A DNA stretch of 64,000 nt from Clostridiales bacterium (GCA_015069615.1 SVIF01000007.1:1-64000); one strand, 5' to 3'. Shown: positions 41,476-52,203, numbered from the stretch's first letter. Made by a program: numbers and translations. The notes: generated by a model from the letters alone, not told the origin.

Positions 41476-42744
41476 TTATTCCCCCCCTAAAATCACTGCG
41501 TTGATGCGTTCTAAACATTCCTTACACGCCTTCTCATTTTCCCCTTCCGCGTAAAGGCGAAGCACGGGTTCGGTACCCGAAGGGCGTACCACAATCCGTA
41601 CCAAAGGCTGGCAGTGTTCTTGCTGTTGAATCGCCTCCTTCAACTTAGTTAAGTTAAGGGGCAAGGGAATATTTTTCGTGGCGCAAGGAAATTTGCGGTA
41701 TTCCCCCCGGCGGAAAAGGGAATCCCCGCGAATCTGCATCAATTCAGCAAAACGAAGGGCGGTATACACGCCATCTCCCGTTAGATGGCTAGAAAACAGC
41801 ACGTGCCCTGCACCTTCTGCCCCCAAAGGAGCAACCGTTTCGCGCATTATGGCGGCAACATTTTTATCCCCCACGGGTGCACGGAATACGATCGTTCCCC
41901 TTTCTTTTAGCGCGCGTTCCACCCCCGCATTGGTCAACACGGTACCAACCACCCTATCGCAATGATATTCGCGCGCAAACAAATACAGTAAATCATCCCC
42001 GTCGTAAATATTTCCAAAGCGGTCTGCAACAATTACGCGGTCCCCATCCCCATCAAAGGCAAAGCCGATATCCGCACCTTTTTTTACCGTGAATGCAGAA
42101 ATACACGCAGGGTACGTGGCGCCCGAACGGAAATTAATCATTTTCCCCTTTCCCTTGCGGTTTACCGTAAACACGGTTGCACCACGCGAACGGAAGGCGC
42201 GCGCAGCAAAATCCGAAGTGGATCCGTTTGCCGTATCCAGCACAACTTTTAAGCCGTTTAAGGAAGAACCCTTGCTTAAAAACGCACGATAGGGCGTGGT
42301 AGAAACACGAAAAACTTCCCCCGTATGATTTACCCGTTGGGTACGCGATTCTTTTTGTATGCGCAACTGGATTTCTTGTTCCTGTGCGGTAGAAAGTTTT
42401 TTGCCATCTGCCCCAAACAGTTTCATCCCGTTATATTCGCTAGGATTATGCGAAGCCCCGATTACCACCCCAAAGTCCGCCCCGTAAAATGGCGTAAGGT
42501 AAGAAACCGCGGGGGTGGGCACAATACCCAACTTTCCCGCAACGCCCCCACGCGCAAAAAAACCGGCTAAAAATGCCGATTCTAACACTTCCCCGCTAGG
42601 ACGCGGGTCTTTTCCTATTACGATTTTAACTTTGCGTTTTAGGCCACCAAGTGCCTTACCAACCGCATAAAAAAGACGCGGCGTAACGGTTTTCCCGTAT
42701 ACGCCCCGAATTCCGTCCGTACCAAACATAGAATCCATAAGCAC
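41476..42744 (-). CDS. glmM: phosphoglucosamine mutase
   Basis: MFGTDGIRGVYGKTVTP, VIGASHNPSEYNGMKLFG, FAFDGDGDRVI, RIVVRPSGTEPVLRLYAEG. Confidence 0.95.
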   Translation of the reverse strand: MLMDSMFGTDGIRGVYGKTVTPRLFYAVGKALGGLKRKVKIVIGKDPRPSGEVLESAFLAGFFARGGVAGKLGIVPTPAVSYLTPFYGADFGVVIGASHNPSEYNGMKLFGADGKKLSTAQEQEIQLRIQKESRTQRVNHTGEVFRVSTTPYRAFLSKGSSLNGLKVVLDTANGSTSDFAARAFRSRGATVFTVNRKGKGKMINFRSGATYPACISAFTVKKGADIGFAFDGDGDRVIVADRFGNIYDGDDLLYLFAREYHCDRVVGTVLTNAGVERALKERGTIVFRAPVGDKNVAAIMRETVAPLGAEGAGHVLFSSHLTGDGVYTALRFAELMQIRGDSLFRRGEYRKFPCATKNIPLPLNLTKLKEAIQQQEHCQPLVRIVVRPSGTEPVLRLYAEGENEKACKECLERINAVILGGE

Positions 42745-42783
42745 CTCTTATTTCATCTTATGCAATACCAAACGGAAGTGCTA

Positions 42784-43545
42784 TTAAATAGCAAATCGAA
42801 ATAATAAAGTGGCCACCCCAAGTGCGGTTAAATATACGATAAAACCCGTATAACGCGCGCGGGCAATAACGCGTTTCATAAGGTTAAGCGCAACGAAAGA
42901 CGCGAAAAAGGCGGAAACCACACCCAGCCCAAGCAAAGGGAAAGATAAACCGCCGCCCCCGTGAAAAAGGCATTGATACAGCGCGCCGCCTAAAATCACG
43001 GGAACACTCATTAAAAAAGAAAAATCCGCAACTTCTTCCCGGTTTCCCCCCGCAAGAGTACCACCGAACACCGTACTTCCGCTTCTAGATAGACCAGGGA
43101 TAATAGCAACCGCTTGCATAAGGCCCATACTAAGCGCGGTTTTATATGAAAGTGATTCCCCCGTTTGTTGGCGTGCCATTGTTTGCGTGATGAGCAATAA
43201 AACTGCGGTAAACAAAAAACCGAATCCCACGCTTCCGCCCCCAAAAAGGCTTTCAAGTTGCGCATGGAATAAAACCCCGACGATTCCTGCGGGAATACTT
43301 GCTAAAATTAAGTAAAAAATATATTTTCTATTCCCCTTTTTTAGCATAGAAAATATTTTTTTGCGGTAAATTACCATAACGGCAATACTGCTTCCCACGT
43401 GAACGGCAAGTTCGGCAGACAGAGTTTGCGCTTTGGTTAGCTTGCCAAATAGTCCCGAAAACAAGGTTAAATGCCCACTGGAAGAAACGGGCAAAAACTC
43501 TGTTAAGCCTTGCACTAATCCCAAAAGAAGCATGATCCACACCAT
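42784..43545 (-). CDS. uppP: undecaprenyl-diphosphate phosphatase
   Basis: LGLVQGLTEFLPVSSSGHLTL, GLSRSGSTVFGGTLAG. Confidence 0.95.
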   Translation of the reverse strand: MVWIMLLLGLVQGLTEFLPVSSSGHLTLFSGLFGKLTKAQTLSAELAVHVGSSIAVMVIYRKKIFSMLKKGNRKYIFYLILASIPAGIVGVLFHAQLESLFGGGSVGFGFLFTAVLLLITQTMARQQTGESLSYKTALSMGLMQAVAIIPGLSRSGSTVFGGTLAGGNREEVADFSFLMSVPVILGGALYQCLFHGGGGLSFPLLGLGVVSAFFASFVALNLMKRVIARARYTGFIVYLTALGVATLLFRFAI

Positions 43546-43603
43546 ACTTTACACCATCCTATTATTTTTCTTTTACGATTATATGCGTTTTAGGCGTAAA
43601 AAA

Positions 43604-43632
43604 ACCGCTACGGAGCATTTTTCCGTAACGGT
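43604..43632. terminator. intrinsic terminator
   Basis: ACCGTTACGG..CCGTAGCGGT TTTTTT on minus strand. Confidence 0.7.
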
Positions 43633-43652
43633 TTTACGTTTTATATAGTTTC

Positions 43653-46094
43653 TTATTTCTTCCCTAAGGTGAGTACGGGGTAGCAATCCTTGATTTCTAA
43701 ACCGCGTACGTTTTTCAACGCCTTTCCTTTTGAAGTGCGTTTTTCAATGGTAATATCTTCGGTAGAAAGCCCGAAAATTTCCCCCGTCATATCTTCAACG
43801 GCAATTTCGTAAGGGGTGGTTACGTACGAAATAAATAAAATTTCGTCCTCGTCGTCCGTAAGGTCTGCAATCTTCACGCCTTTACGGTTACGGGCAAGCG
43901 CGTCAATATCGCTTACGGCAACGCGCTTAAACGCGCCTTCGGTGGTAACCACTACCACTTCGCCCCCTTCCCCGATTTGAGAAGCGTAAACCACCATATC
44001 CCCGCGGTCTACTTGAATACCGCCCACACCCGTTGCAATTCTGCCTTGCAAGGGAAGGTCTGCCTTAGTTGCGTTTAAGCACATACCCCTTGCGGTTACG
44101 AACAGAAGCGTAGTATTCGCGCGGTCTTCTTCCACACTGATTACGCTATCCCCTTCGTTCAGTTTTACTGCTTGGAAGGATTGTTTTTGTACGGCGTATT
44201 CTTCCCATAAAGAAGCCTTAATTCTGCCAAGGCGGGTAAAGAAAAGTAAGCTACCGCGGGGCATTTTCCCTTCGTTTACCGCAAACAAAGTTAAGGGCTT
44301 TTCGCCCGGTTCGGGTTTCACCAACGCCTTGAACGCTGTTCCCTTGGATTTATACCGTTCGTCGGGCAAAGATTCCAAAGGAATCTTGTAACAGTTGCCG
44401 CGGTCGGTAAAGCAAAGAACGGTGTCCCCCGTTTGCACGCGCACTACCGAACGGAACAGCTCCGAAAGAGTGGTGGATTCGCTAACGTTTTTCTTTGCGT
44501 TGCCGTACACACGTTCGGTCATCTTTTTCACACCGCCAAGCGAAGTTAACGCAAGCACGAAGTTTTCCTTTTCGGGTTCTTCTTCCTTCACTTCGGTACG
44601 AATTTTTTCCTTCATGCCCACGATTTTAGTACGGCGTTCGTCCTTAAACTGCTTTTTCAGTTCTAACAGTTCTTTTTTTACGATTGCCATTTGTAGTTCC
44701 TTGTGGGTTACGATTTCGGTAAGTTCCGCAATGCGTTTTTTCAGTTCTTCCAACTCATTTTGCAAGTTATAAACTTCTAATTTGTTGATACGGTACAGCT
44801 TTAAATCCAAAATCGCTTGCGCCTGTTCTTCCGAAAGGCTAAAGCGTTCCCGAAGTTTTGCGCGCGCGGCTGCGGTGTCTTCCGCTTTTCTAATGATGCG
44901 AATTACTTCGTCAATATTATTACACGCGATCACCAAACCTTCCAAAATATGGCAACGCTTTTTCGCTTTATCTAAATCAAATCTAGAACGGCGAAGTACG
45001 ACCTTTCTTTGGAATTCCACGTAGTGTCCGATAATGAAAAGCAGGCCTAACTGTTGGGGCTTGCCGTCCGCAATGGCTACCATATTGATACCAAAAGTGC
45101 ATTCCAAATCGGTATACTTAAATAAATCCGCAACTACCGTTTCGGGCTTTACGTCCTTTTTCAGTTTGATAACTACACGAACGCCGTTCAAACGGTCGGA
45201 TTCGTCCGCAATATCCTGAATTCCAACTAAGGATGCTTTCTTTTCTTCGTTTAAATCCGAAATGCGTTTTACTAAGTTGGTTTTATTCACTTGGTAAGGT
45301 AATTCGGTAAATACAATGGAATTTTTGCCACTGGAACTTTTTTCAATTTTATAGTTGGCGCGCATGGTAACTTTACCGCGCCCCGTTTCGTACGCTTGAA
45401 CAAGTTCGTCCCCGCCGATTAAATAGCCCGCAGTGGGAAAATCGGGGCCGGGGATATATTTCATCATATCCTTTAAGGTAATCTTGGGTCGGTCAATGTA
45501 CGCGCAAACCCCGTCAATCACTTCGGCTAAGTTATGGGGGGGGATGTTGGTTGCAAGCCCAACGGCAATCCCGCTGCTACCGTTTACAAGTAGGTTGGGA
45601 TAACGGCTAGGAAGCATATCGGGTTCTAATTGCTTGTCGTCGTAGTTTAGAGAAAAGGTTACCGTATCCTTTTCAATATCGCGAAGCATTTGCAAGGCAA
45701 TGGGTTTCATCTTCGCTTCGGTATAACGCATTGCCGCGGCGGAGTCCCCGTCCACCGAACCGAAGTTCCCTTGCCCGTCCACCAAGGGTTCACGGGTGTT
45801 AAAGGGTTGCGCCATGCGAACCATGGCTTCGTAAACCGAAGTATCACCGTGAGGGTGGAATTTACCAAGGCAATCCCCTACGATACGCGCACTTTTTACG
45901 TACGGCTTATCGGGGGTTAGGCCCAGTTCGTTATACATGGTGTATAAAATTCTTCTTTGTACGGGTTTTAAGCCGTCTTCTACCCTAGGAAGTGCGCGTT
46001 CCAAAATAACGTACTCTGCGTAGGGCATCATGGAAGTGTGAAGGACTTCTTCTAAACTACCGACAATGATTCCTTTCGTTGCTACGTTTTCCAT
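43653..46094 (-). CDS. type IIA DNA topoisomerase subunit A (GyrA/ParC family)
   Basis: [54 protein letters not shown]-terminal beta-pinwheel repeats. Confidence 0.92.
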   Translation of the reverse strand: MENVATKGIIVGSLEEVLHTSMMPYAEYVILERALPRVEDGLKPVQRRILYTMYNELGLTPDKPYVKSARIVGDCLGKFHPHGDTSVYEAMVRMAQPFNTREPLVDGQGNFGSVDGDSAAAMRYTEAKMKPIALQMLRDIEKDTVTFSLNYDDKQLEPDMLPSRYPNLLVNGSSGIAVGLATNIPPHNLAEVIDGVCAYIDRPKITLKDMMKYIPGPDFPTAGYLIGGDELVQAYETGRGKVTMRANYKIEKSSSGKNSIVFTELPYQVNKTNLVKRISDLNEEKKASLVGIQDIADESDRLNGVRVVIKLKKDVKPETVVADLFKYTDLECTFGINMVAIADGKPQQLGLLFIIGHYVEFQRKVVLRRSRFDLDKAKKRCHILEGLVIACNNIDEVIRIIRKAEDTAAARAKLRERFSLSEEQAQAILDLKLYRINKLEVYNLQNELEELKKRIAELTEIVTHKELQMAIVKKELLELKKQFKDERRTKIVGMKEKIRTEVKEEEPEKENFVLALTSLGGVKKMTERVYGNAKKNVSESTTLSELFRSVVRVQTGDTVLCFTDRGNCYKIPLESLPDERYKSKGTAFKALVKPEPGEKPLTLFAVNEGKMPRGSLLFFTRLGRIKASLWEEYAVQKQSFQAVKLNEGDSVISVEEDRANTTLLFVTARGMCLNATKADLPLQGRIATGVGGIQVDRGDMVVYASQIGEGGEVVVVTTEGAFKRVAVSDIDALARNRKGVKIADLTDDEDEILFISYVTTPYEIAVEDMTGEIFGLSTEDITIEKRTSKGKALKNVRGLEIKDCYPVLTLGKK

Positions 46095-46112
46095 AATCTT
46101 TCTCCTTGTCGG

Positions 46113-48068
46113 TTACTTTTTCAACTTAATGAACTCGTCCACTTTGTTAAAGTTTGCGTGTTCGGAAATGTACTGCTTACGAAGGACGATATTATCCCCC
46201 AAAAGGGTGGAAATGAGTTCTTCGCTTCTTGCCCCGTCTTCCACGCTAACGCGCATTAAACTACGGCTTTCGGGGTCCATAGTAGTTTCCCAAAGCTGTT
46301 TGGGGTTCATTTCCCCAAGGCCCTTATAGCGTTGAATTTGATAACCGCGACCCACAAGTTCAATTTTCGCTTGTAGTTCTTTATCGTCGTATGCGTATTC
46401 CACGCGGTCCTTTTTGAAAATTTTATAAAGTGGGGGCATACCGATATAGATGTGCCCTGCGGCAAGCAAGGGCTTCATATAGCGGTAGAAGAAGGTAAGC
46501 AGGATGGAACGGATGTGCGCCCCGTCCTGATCGGCATCTGCCAAAATAATTATCTTATGATATTTCAGTTTTTCAATATCAAATTTTTCCGCAATACCCG
46601 TACCGAGCGCACTGATTAGCGTGCGCAGTTCTTCGTTTTCCAAAACTTGGTTAATGCGCTTTTTTTCTACGTTTAAGGGTTTACCGCGCAAGGGCAAAAT
46701 CGCTTGGAATAAGCTATCGCGACCTTGCTTTGCGCTACCGCCTGCGGAATCCCCTTCTACGATAAACAGTTCGTTTTGCTCGGGTTTTTTACCGCGACAA
46801 GATGCAAGCTTACCCAGCGTATTGATACTTTCAATGGCGTTTTTACTGCGCGAAAGCTCTTTTGCGTTTTTCGCCGCTAAGCGAGCTTTTGCCGCGCCTT
46901 GCGCCTTTTTCATAATTGCATCCATCACCACGCCGCTGCCGCGTTCTGCCGCAAAGTTTTGCAAAGAAGCAACGGTAAAGGATTCGGTTGCGGGGCGTGC
47001 TTCGGGGTTGCCAAGTTTGGTTTTGGTTTGCCCTTCAAACTGCACGTTTTTCATCTTAATGGAAACGATAGCAGTAATGCCCTCGCGAAAATCTTCCCCA
47101 AGGAAGTTTTCGTCCTTTTCCTTTAAGATTTTTTCTTTACGGGCGTAATCGTTAAGAACTTTGGTTAAACCCGCTTTAAAACCCACTTCGTGCATACCGC
47201 CTTCGGGGGTTGGAATGTTGTTTACGTAAGAAATAATGGTATCCGTGTACGCATCCGTATACTGAATTGCAAATTCAATTTTGATACCGTCCACTTCCCC
47301 GCTACAATAAATGGGTGTGGGGAACAGTTTGGTTTTATCCTTATTGATATCCAAAACGAAATCGCGGATACCCCCTTCGTAGCAATATTCTACCGTTTGG
47401 GGGGATTCAGTGCGTTCGTCAACTAACGTCAGTTTTAAGCCCTTGTTTAGGAAGGCAACTTCCTTTAAGTGGCGGGAAACCACGTCAAAATCAAAGCGAG
47501 TGGTTTCAAATACCGACGCATCCGGCTTAAAGCAAACGTACGTACCCTTTTTATCCGTTTTCTTGCGCGTGTTGGTAAGGGGCGCAACGGGTTTGCCCGA
47601 ATGATATTTTTTGGTTTCCGCGTCGTAGTAGCTGTGGAATTCCATACGATATACCGTGCCGCGGTATACTTCTACTTTCAGCCATTCGGAAAGTGCGTTG
47701 GTTACCGAAGCGCCTACCCCGTGTAAGCCCCCCGAATAGCTATAATTATGGTTATCAAATTTACCGCCTGCGTGAAGTTGCGTGAAAACTACTTCTACAC
47801 CCGAAATTTTCATTTTGGGGTGAATATCCGTGGGAATCCCGCGCCCGTTATCTTCTACCGAAGCGCTGCCGTCCTTATTCAGTGAAACGCGGATTTCGGT
47901 TGCGAAACCGTTGGCGGCTTCGTCTACCGCGTTATCCACAATTTCCCATAAGATATGGTGTAAACCCGTTTTTCCCGTAGAGCCGATATACATACCGGGG
48001 CGAACGCGTACTGCCTCTAACCCCTCTAAAATCTCAATATCACCGGCATCATATCTCTTTTCCGTCAT
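46113..48068 (-). CDS. type IIA DNA topoisomerase subunit B (GyrB/ParE family)
   Basis: GLEAVRVRPGMYIGST, EIVDNAVDEAANG, EGDSAGGSAKQGRDSLFQAILPLRGKPLNVEK, ILADADQDGAHI. Confidence 0.93.
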   Translation of the reverse strand: MTEKRYDAGDIEILEGLEAVRVRPGMYIGSTGKTGLHHILWEIVDNAVDEAANGFATEIRVSLNKDGSASVEDNGRGIPTDIHPKMKISGVEVVFTQLHAGGKFDNHNYSYSGGLHGVGASVTNALSEWLKVEVYRGTVYRMEFHSYYDAETKKYHSGKPVAPLTNTRKKTDKKGTYVCFKPDASVFETTRFDFDVVSRHLKEVAFLNKGLKLTLVDERTESPQTVEYCYEGGIRDFVLDINKDKTKLFPTPIYCSGEVDGIKIEFAIQYTDAYTDTIISYVNNIPTPEGGMHEVGFKAGLTKVLNDYARKEKILKEKDENFLGEDFREGITAIVSIKMKNVQFEGQTKTKLGNPEARPATESFTVASLQNFAAERGSGVVMDAIMKKAQGAAKARLAAKNAKELSRSKNAIESINTLGKLASCRGKKPEQNELFIVEGDSAGGSAKQGRDSLFQAILPLRGKPLNVEKKRINQVLENEELRTLISALGTGIAEKFDIEKLKYHKIIILADADQDGAHIRSILLTFFYRYMKPLLAAGHIYIGMPPLYKIFKKDRVEYAYDDKELQAKIELVGRGYQIQRYKGLGEMNPKQLWETTMDPESRSLMRVSVEDGARSEELISTLLGDNIVLRKQYISEHANFNKVDEFIKLKK

Positions 48069-48241
48069 AAAAAAATCTCCTTATGAAGGTGATTATACCA
48101 CATTATCTAGTATTTTTCAACCATATTCGCCACAAAATACACACTTTTTTTCAAATAATAATACAAATTTTTGATTTATAACGCTACGCAATGCATAATA
48201 GTGAATACGTATGCAAATATGTGCATTTTTATAAAAACGGT

Positions 48242-48267
48242 GGCAGCGCAGAAATTTCTGCGCTGCC
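48242..48267 (-). terminator. terminator of rhamnosidase gene
   Basis: perfect 26-bp palindrome GGCAGCGCAGAAATTTCTGCGCTGCC then ACCGTTTTTAT on minus strand. Confidence 0.75.
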
Positions 48268-48281
48268 GGTAAGTGCGTTAT

Positions 48282-49703
48282 TTAGAAACAGTATTCTTTG
48301 ATAAATTTGATTACGCCGGCCGACCAGCCGTGGCATAAACTGTGGCGAAAGCCTTGGTAACAGAACGCGCCGTGATCCCCGTGGATATCCCGTTCCCCCG
48401 TTTTGGGTAGGCGGGTGATGGGGGCGGAGCCACTCAACCATTCCACGTTGAAATCTTCCCAAAAGGTAGTTGCGCCAAGGGATAGCATACCACCGTAATA
48501 CTCCTTCATAATTTGCGTTGCCGTTTGGGGGTTTTTGCTTGCAATCGCCTTCAAAATATAATACGCAGTAAAGGTAGATAGACCCTTTGCTCCCCCTTTA
48601 ATTAGCGTTTGATACTCCCCTTCGGTTAAGTTGCCCGTTGCCATATAGCGGATAGCGATGACTTGCTTTTTATCCGTGGGTTTTCGCACGTAGGCTTGCA
48701 AACGGCGCTTGATTTCGGTGGCACTTTGTGGGTTTTCATTTAATGCGGAAAGTAAATATTCCGCCTTTTGCATTGCCCATAGGGCAAGGGCCTGCACCCC
48801 TTCCTTGGCATCGGGCGTTCCGCACGTGGGCCAATCTAAGAAATAATCGGGAAAGGATAATTCCCCCGTTTGGCTGACGTGTTCCCCCAAGAAAGATACG
48901 AGAGCAAGTAAGTATTCTTTTTGCCCTTGCGCATAAGTTAGCGCTCCCGTTTCGCGAACGTAATCGGCCAAAACGATGATCCACCAAAGGGAATACGCGG
49001 GGTAGCCGTTCATCCAAGCGGGCAAGGGCGTTTGATTTTTGATATAGGTAAGCGAGCGTTCTATTTGGGGAATTTTACCGTATAGGGTGGTAAGCGCAAG
49101 CATTTCGGGGTGCAAATCCCCCACCCAAACTAGCCGGTCTCGCTTTACCCCATCCCACACGAAGGGGGTGGATGCGCATAAATCCACCGTGCGCTTTGCT
49201 GCGTTGAAAATTTGCGCAATTTCTTTATCCGTTCCTTGATAACGGTATTGCATTTTCCCCGCGAAAATTTGGTTTTCGCAGAAAACATTTTGCAAACAAC
49301 ATTCCCCACCCGATAAAAAGTCTATCTTAACGAAGCGGAAACCCGTTTGCCCGAAAGTCAAATCCGAAAAAGCGGAAAGTTCCACGGTGATATCCCGTGG
49401 GCTATGGTCGTTAGTGGCGTTTTTTTCGCCAAGTTCGGCATAGGTTTCCCCCACGCTTTCCCCAAAACGGATACGCGCCTTGGTGCCGTTTTTAGCCCGT
49501 GAAAGGAGCATACGAATACCGCCGTGCATTTCCTTACCGAAGTCCAAAAGAAGGGTTGCACCCACGTTTGCGCGGGCGATTTGGCTTTCCCACCCTTCAT
49601 CCCAACGAAGGACGGGGGTTAAGGGTTGTTTCTTATATAACGCGCGGACGTTTTCCACGCCGTTTGCGCTGACAATTTTTTTTGGTAACAGAAGTTGTTT
49701 CAT
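48282..49703 (-). CDS. alpha-L-rhamnosidase-like glycoside hydrolase (GH78-type)
   Basis: LLLDFGKEMHGGIRMLL, LCASTPFVWDGVKRDRLVWVGDLHPEMLALTTLYG, ATTFWEDFNVEWL. Confidence 0.82.
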   Translation of the reverse strand: MKQLLLPKKIVSANGVENVRALYKKQPLTPVLRWDEGWESQIARANVGATLLLDFGKEMHGGIRMLLSRAKNGTKARIRFGESVGETYAELGEKNATNDHSPRDITVELSAFSDLTFGQTGFRFVKIDFLSGGECCLQNVFCENQIFAGKMQYRYQGTDKEIAQIFNAAKRTVDLCASTPFVWDGVKRDRLVWVGDLHPEMLALTTLYGKIPQIERSLTYIKNQTPLPAWMNGYPAYSLWWIIVLADYVRETGALTYAQGQKEYLLALVSFLGEHVSQTGELSFPDYFLDWPTCGTPDAKEGVQALALWAMQKAEYLLSALNENPQSATEIKRRLQAYVRKPTDKKQVIAIRYMATGNLTEGEYQTLIKGGAKGLSTFTAYYILKAIASKNPQTATQIMKEYYGGMLSLGATTFWEDFNVEWLSGSAPITRLPKTGERDIHGDHGAFCYQGFRHSLCHGWSAGVIKFIKEYCF

Positions 49704-49742
49704 ATTACCTCCCTTCTTATAGCGTTTATCCTTTACAGTATA

Positions 49743-49774
49743 ACACACCCCTTGCAATTTTGCAAGGGGTGTGT
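49743..49774. promoter_or_regulatory. 32-bp perfect palindrome overlapping predicted promoter of rhamnosidase gene
   Basis: ACACACCCCTTGCAA TT TTGCAAGGGGTGTGT; minus-strand TTGCAA - 17 bp - TATACT (49737-49742). Confidence 0.75.
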
Positions 49775-49798
49775 AAAGTTTTGATTTGCGTTATTCGC

Positions 49799-50944
49799 TT
49801 ACCACAAGTTGCGGTAGATTTTTTCAATTTGTTCTTGGGTAGGCTTACGGGGGGTGGTTTCCATACAAGCATCCTCCATCGCCTTTTTTGCCATAGAAGG
49901 AATTCTGCGTTCGTATTCTTCCTTGGTTATATCCAGCATTTCGCTAATGCGCAAGGGAATATTCATTTCCTTTAACATAAATTCCACCCAACCCACTAAG
50001 GAGTTAACGGTGTTTACTTCGTTAAAGGCTTGCACGCCAAGCGTTCTTGCCACCGTGCAATACTTTCTTACCGAGGGCAGGTATTCCGCCTTGCTTTTAC
50101 TGTAACGGTTGATATCCGCGTTAAAAGAAATGACGTGAGGAAGCAAAATTGCGTTTGCGCGCCCGTGGGCAATATGGAAATTTGCCCCTAATTGATGCGC
50201 CATTGCGTGGTTTAAGCCAAGATTTGCGGAGTTGAACGCAAGCCCCGCTAAGCAAGAAGCAACGTGCATTTTTCTTCTTGCGTGCGTATCGTTGTTATCG
50301 TGATACGAACGAAGAAGGAACATACCGATAATTTCAATCGCCTTTTCCGCAAACGCCGCCGAAAATTCGTTGTTATCCAAGCTTACGTACGATTCTAACG
50401 CGTGCGTAAATACGTCCATCCCCGTATCCGCGGTTACCGCAGGGGGTACGGATTTTACTAAAACTTCATCCAAAATGGCTTCTTCCGCCGCCAAATCAGG
50501 GGAAAGCAAGGGAATTTTCCGTTCGTTGGCCACGTCCGAAATTACTGAAAACATAGTAACTTCACTTCCCGTGCCGCTAGTAGTAGGAATTGCAATTAAG
50601 CGGGGATAATACCCTTCTTCCAACGTGCCCGCAAACGAACGAATTGCTTTTGCGCTATCAATCGCACTGCCGCCGCCCACCGCAACCAAGCAATCGGGGC
50701 GGGAATCAAGCACGCTTTTAACCCCTAATACCACTTTATCAACGGGAGGGTCGGGAACTACGTCCGCAAAAACGTTAAAGGGGATTTGCGCCTGCTTTAA
50801 TCTTGCGGTAATTAAATCAATCATACCGCTTTTTACGATAAAGGGGTCTGCAATTACCAAAACGTTTTTCGCTTCAATTTCGGTTAAGCGAGCAAGGGCA
50901 TCTTCCCCAAAATATACGGTTGTTTTAATGCCGAATTTTTTCAT
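49799..50944 (-). CDS. iron-containing alcohol dehydrogenase (1-propanol dehydrogenase PduQ-like)
   Basis: VAVGGGSAIDSAKAI, PTTSGTGSEVT, ALESYVS, GLNHAMAHQLGANFHIAHGRANAILLPHV. Confidence 0.92.
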   Translation of the reverse strand: MKKFGIKTTVYFGEDALARLTEIEAKNVLVIADPFIVKSGMIDLITARLKQAQIPFNVFADVVPDPPVDKVVLGVKSVLDSRPDCLVAVGGGSAIDSAKAIRSFAGTLEEGYYPRLIAIPTTSGTGSEVTMFSVISDVANERKIPLLSPDLAAEEAILDEVLVKSVPPAVTADTGMDVFTHALESYVSLDNNEFSAAFAEKAIEIIGMFLLRSYHDNNDTHARRKMHVASCLAGLAFNSANLGLNHAMAHQLGANFHIAHGRANAILLPHVISFNADINRYSKSKAEYLPSVRKYCTVARTLGVQAFNEVNTVNSLVGWVEFMLKEMNIPLRISEMLDITKEEYERRIPSMAKKAMEDACMETTPRKPTQEQIEKIYRNLW

Positions 50945-50992
50945 ATATACTCCGTCTCGTAAGAAAAGTTACAACAAATCAAGTGATTAGAA

Positions 50993-51427
50993 TTATAAAA
51001 GGTAATAAGGAAGGTCGGTTTTTACGGATTTTACCGCGCGGAATTTTTCTTCGTGAATAGAAGGCACGGGTGCCGCTTTTTCCGCTTTGGGAATTGCATT
51101 CATTTGTTTACAGAAAGCCTTGGCCGCCGTTTCATCCAGCGAAAGGATTACCGCGGGAACTTCGTTAATAGAAAGCGCTTTTGCCGCTTGTAAGGTGTTT
51201 GCGCCCCTTAAAAGAAACAATTCGCTACCCTTTGCCCAAGCAACTACGGGTTCGGTTACGCCGTACGCCTTTACTTGCGCTTCAGCGGATGCGCGGGTAT
51301 CCTTTTGAAAGCCCTTGGGCGTATCCAAAATTACGGAAACAGGGACTTTAATTACCGAAGTTTCGGGAAGTTTTACGGTTGCAGGGCCTTTGCCCGCACG
51401 TGCTAAACTGCTAATTCCTACTGACAT
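50993..51427 (-). CDS. ParB-like N-domain (ParB/sulfiredoxin-like) protein, short
   Basis: VIKVPVSVI..., VKAYGVTEPVVAWAKGSELFLLRGANTLQAAKALSINEVPAVIL resembles ParB N-terminal domain; no HTH. Confidence 0.7.
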   Translation of the reverse strand: MSVGISSLARAGKGPATVKLPETSVIKVPVSVILDTPKGFQKDTRASAEAQVKAYGVTEPVVAWAKGSELFLLRGANTLQAAKALSINEVPAVILSLDETAAKAFCKQMNAIPKAEKAAPVPSIHEEKFRAVKSVKTDLPYYLL

Positions 51428-52203
51428 CTTTCCACAATCTCCTTAGTTAAGTTTCTATACTCCTCCGCACTGCGCGAAGTTTTCTTAAACGCGCCAACGG
51501 GTTTACAAGCATCTTCTGCCCATTCCACGTTTGCATCCAAGCGAATATACGTTTCAAACGCTTTGCAATCGGGCTGTTCTTTTAGCGCGGCAAGGGTTTG
51601 CTTGAAATAGTTTTTACGGGTATCCACTTTGGTTACCACCACCCCAAGAAGGTCGATATCGGGGGAAACGGTTTTTACTTGTTGAACGAAATCCAACATA
51701 TTAGCCAAACCGAATAGCCCCCAAGGGCTTGCTTCTACGGGAAGAACGAGCGCGTCCGCAGCGATTAAGATATTCATGGTCCAACCGCCAAGGGTGGGGG
51801 GCGCGTCTAAAATAATATAATCGTAAACCCCGCTTTCCACCGTTTTTTTCAATAAATTTCTAAGCACGAATTCGCGTTGCCATTTGGTAAACAGTTCAAA
51901 TTCAATGCCCGATAAAAGGGTGGAAGAAGGAACGAAATCAATATTTTCGTAAGGGGTTTTGCAAATGATTTCCGAAATATCTTTTCCGTTTTTTACGGCG
52001 GAGTACAAGTTTTCTTCGCCGCGCGCCATTTGGATTACTTCTTCTTCGGGAAAAAATGCAAGGGTTAAATTCAGCTGCATATCACAGTCAATCATCAGCA
52101 CCTTTTTTCCCATTTCCGCAAGCGAATATCCTACGTTTGCAGCGGTAGTGGATTTACCGCTACCCCCTTTGTTATTTGCAAATGCAATCAGTTTGGTTTG
52201 CAT
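51418..52203 (-). CDS. ParA/Soj/MinD-family ATPase
   Basis: IAFANNKGGSGKSTTAANVGYSLAEMGKKVLMIDCDMQLNLT (deviant Walker A), YDYIILDAPPTLGGWTMNILIAADALVLPVEASPWGLFGLANML. Confidence 0.93.
   Translation of the reverse strand: MQTKLIAFANNKGGSGKSTTAANVGYSLAEMGKKVLMIDCDMQLNLTLAFFPEEEVIQMARGEENLYSAVKNGKDISEIICKTPYENIDFVPSSTLLSGIEFELFTKWQREFVLRNLLKKTVESGVYDYIILDAPPTLGGWTMNILIAADALVLPVEASPWGLFGLANMLDFVQQVKTVSPDIDLLGVVVTKVDTRKNYFKQTLAALKEQPDCKAFETYIRLDANVEWAEDACKPVGAFKKTSRSAEEYRNLTKEIVERCQ

Noticed and set aside
39722-42744. glmS ribozyme upstream of glmS
   Set aside because: glmS start lies 2 nt after the glmM stop and the only upstream sequence is glmM coding, so there is no room for a leader ribozyme.
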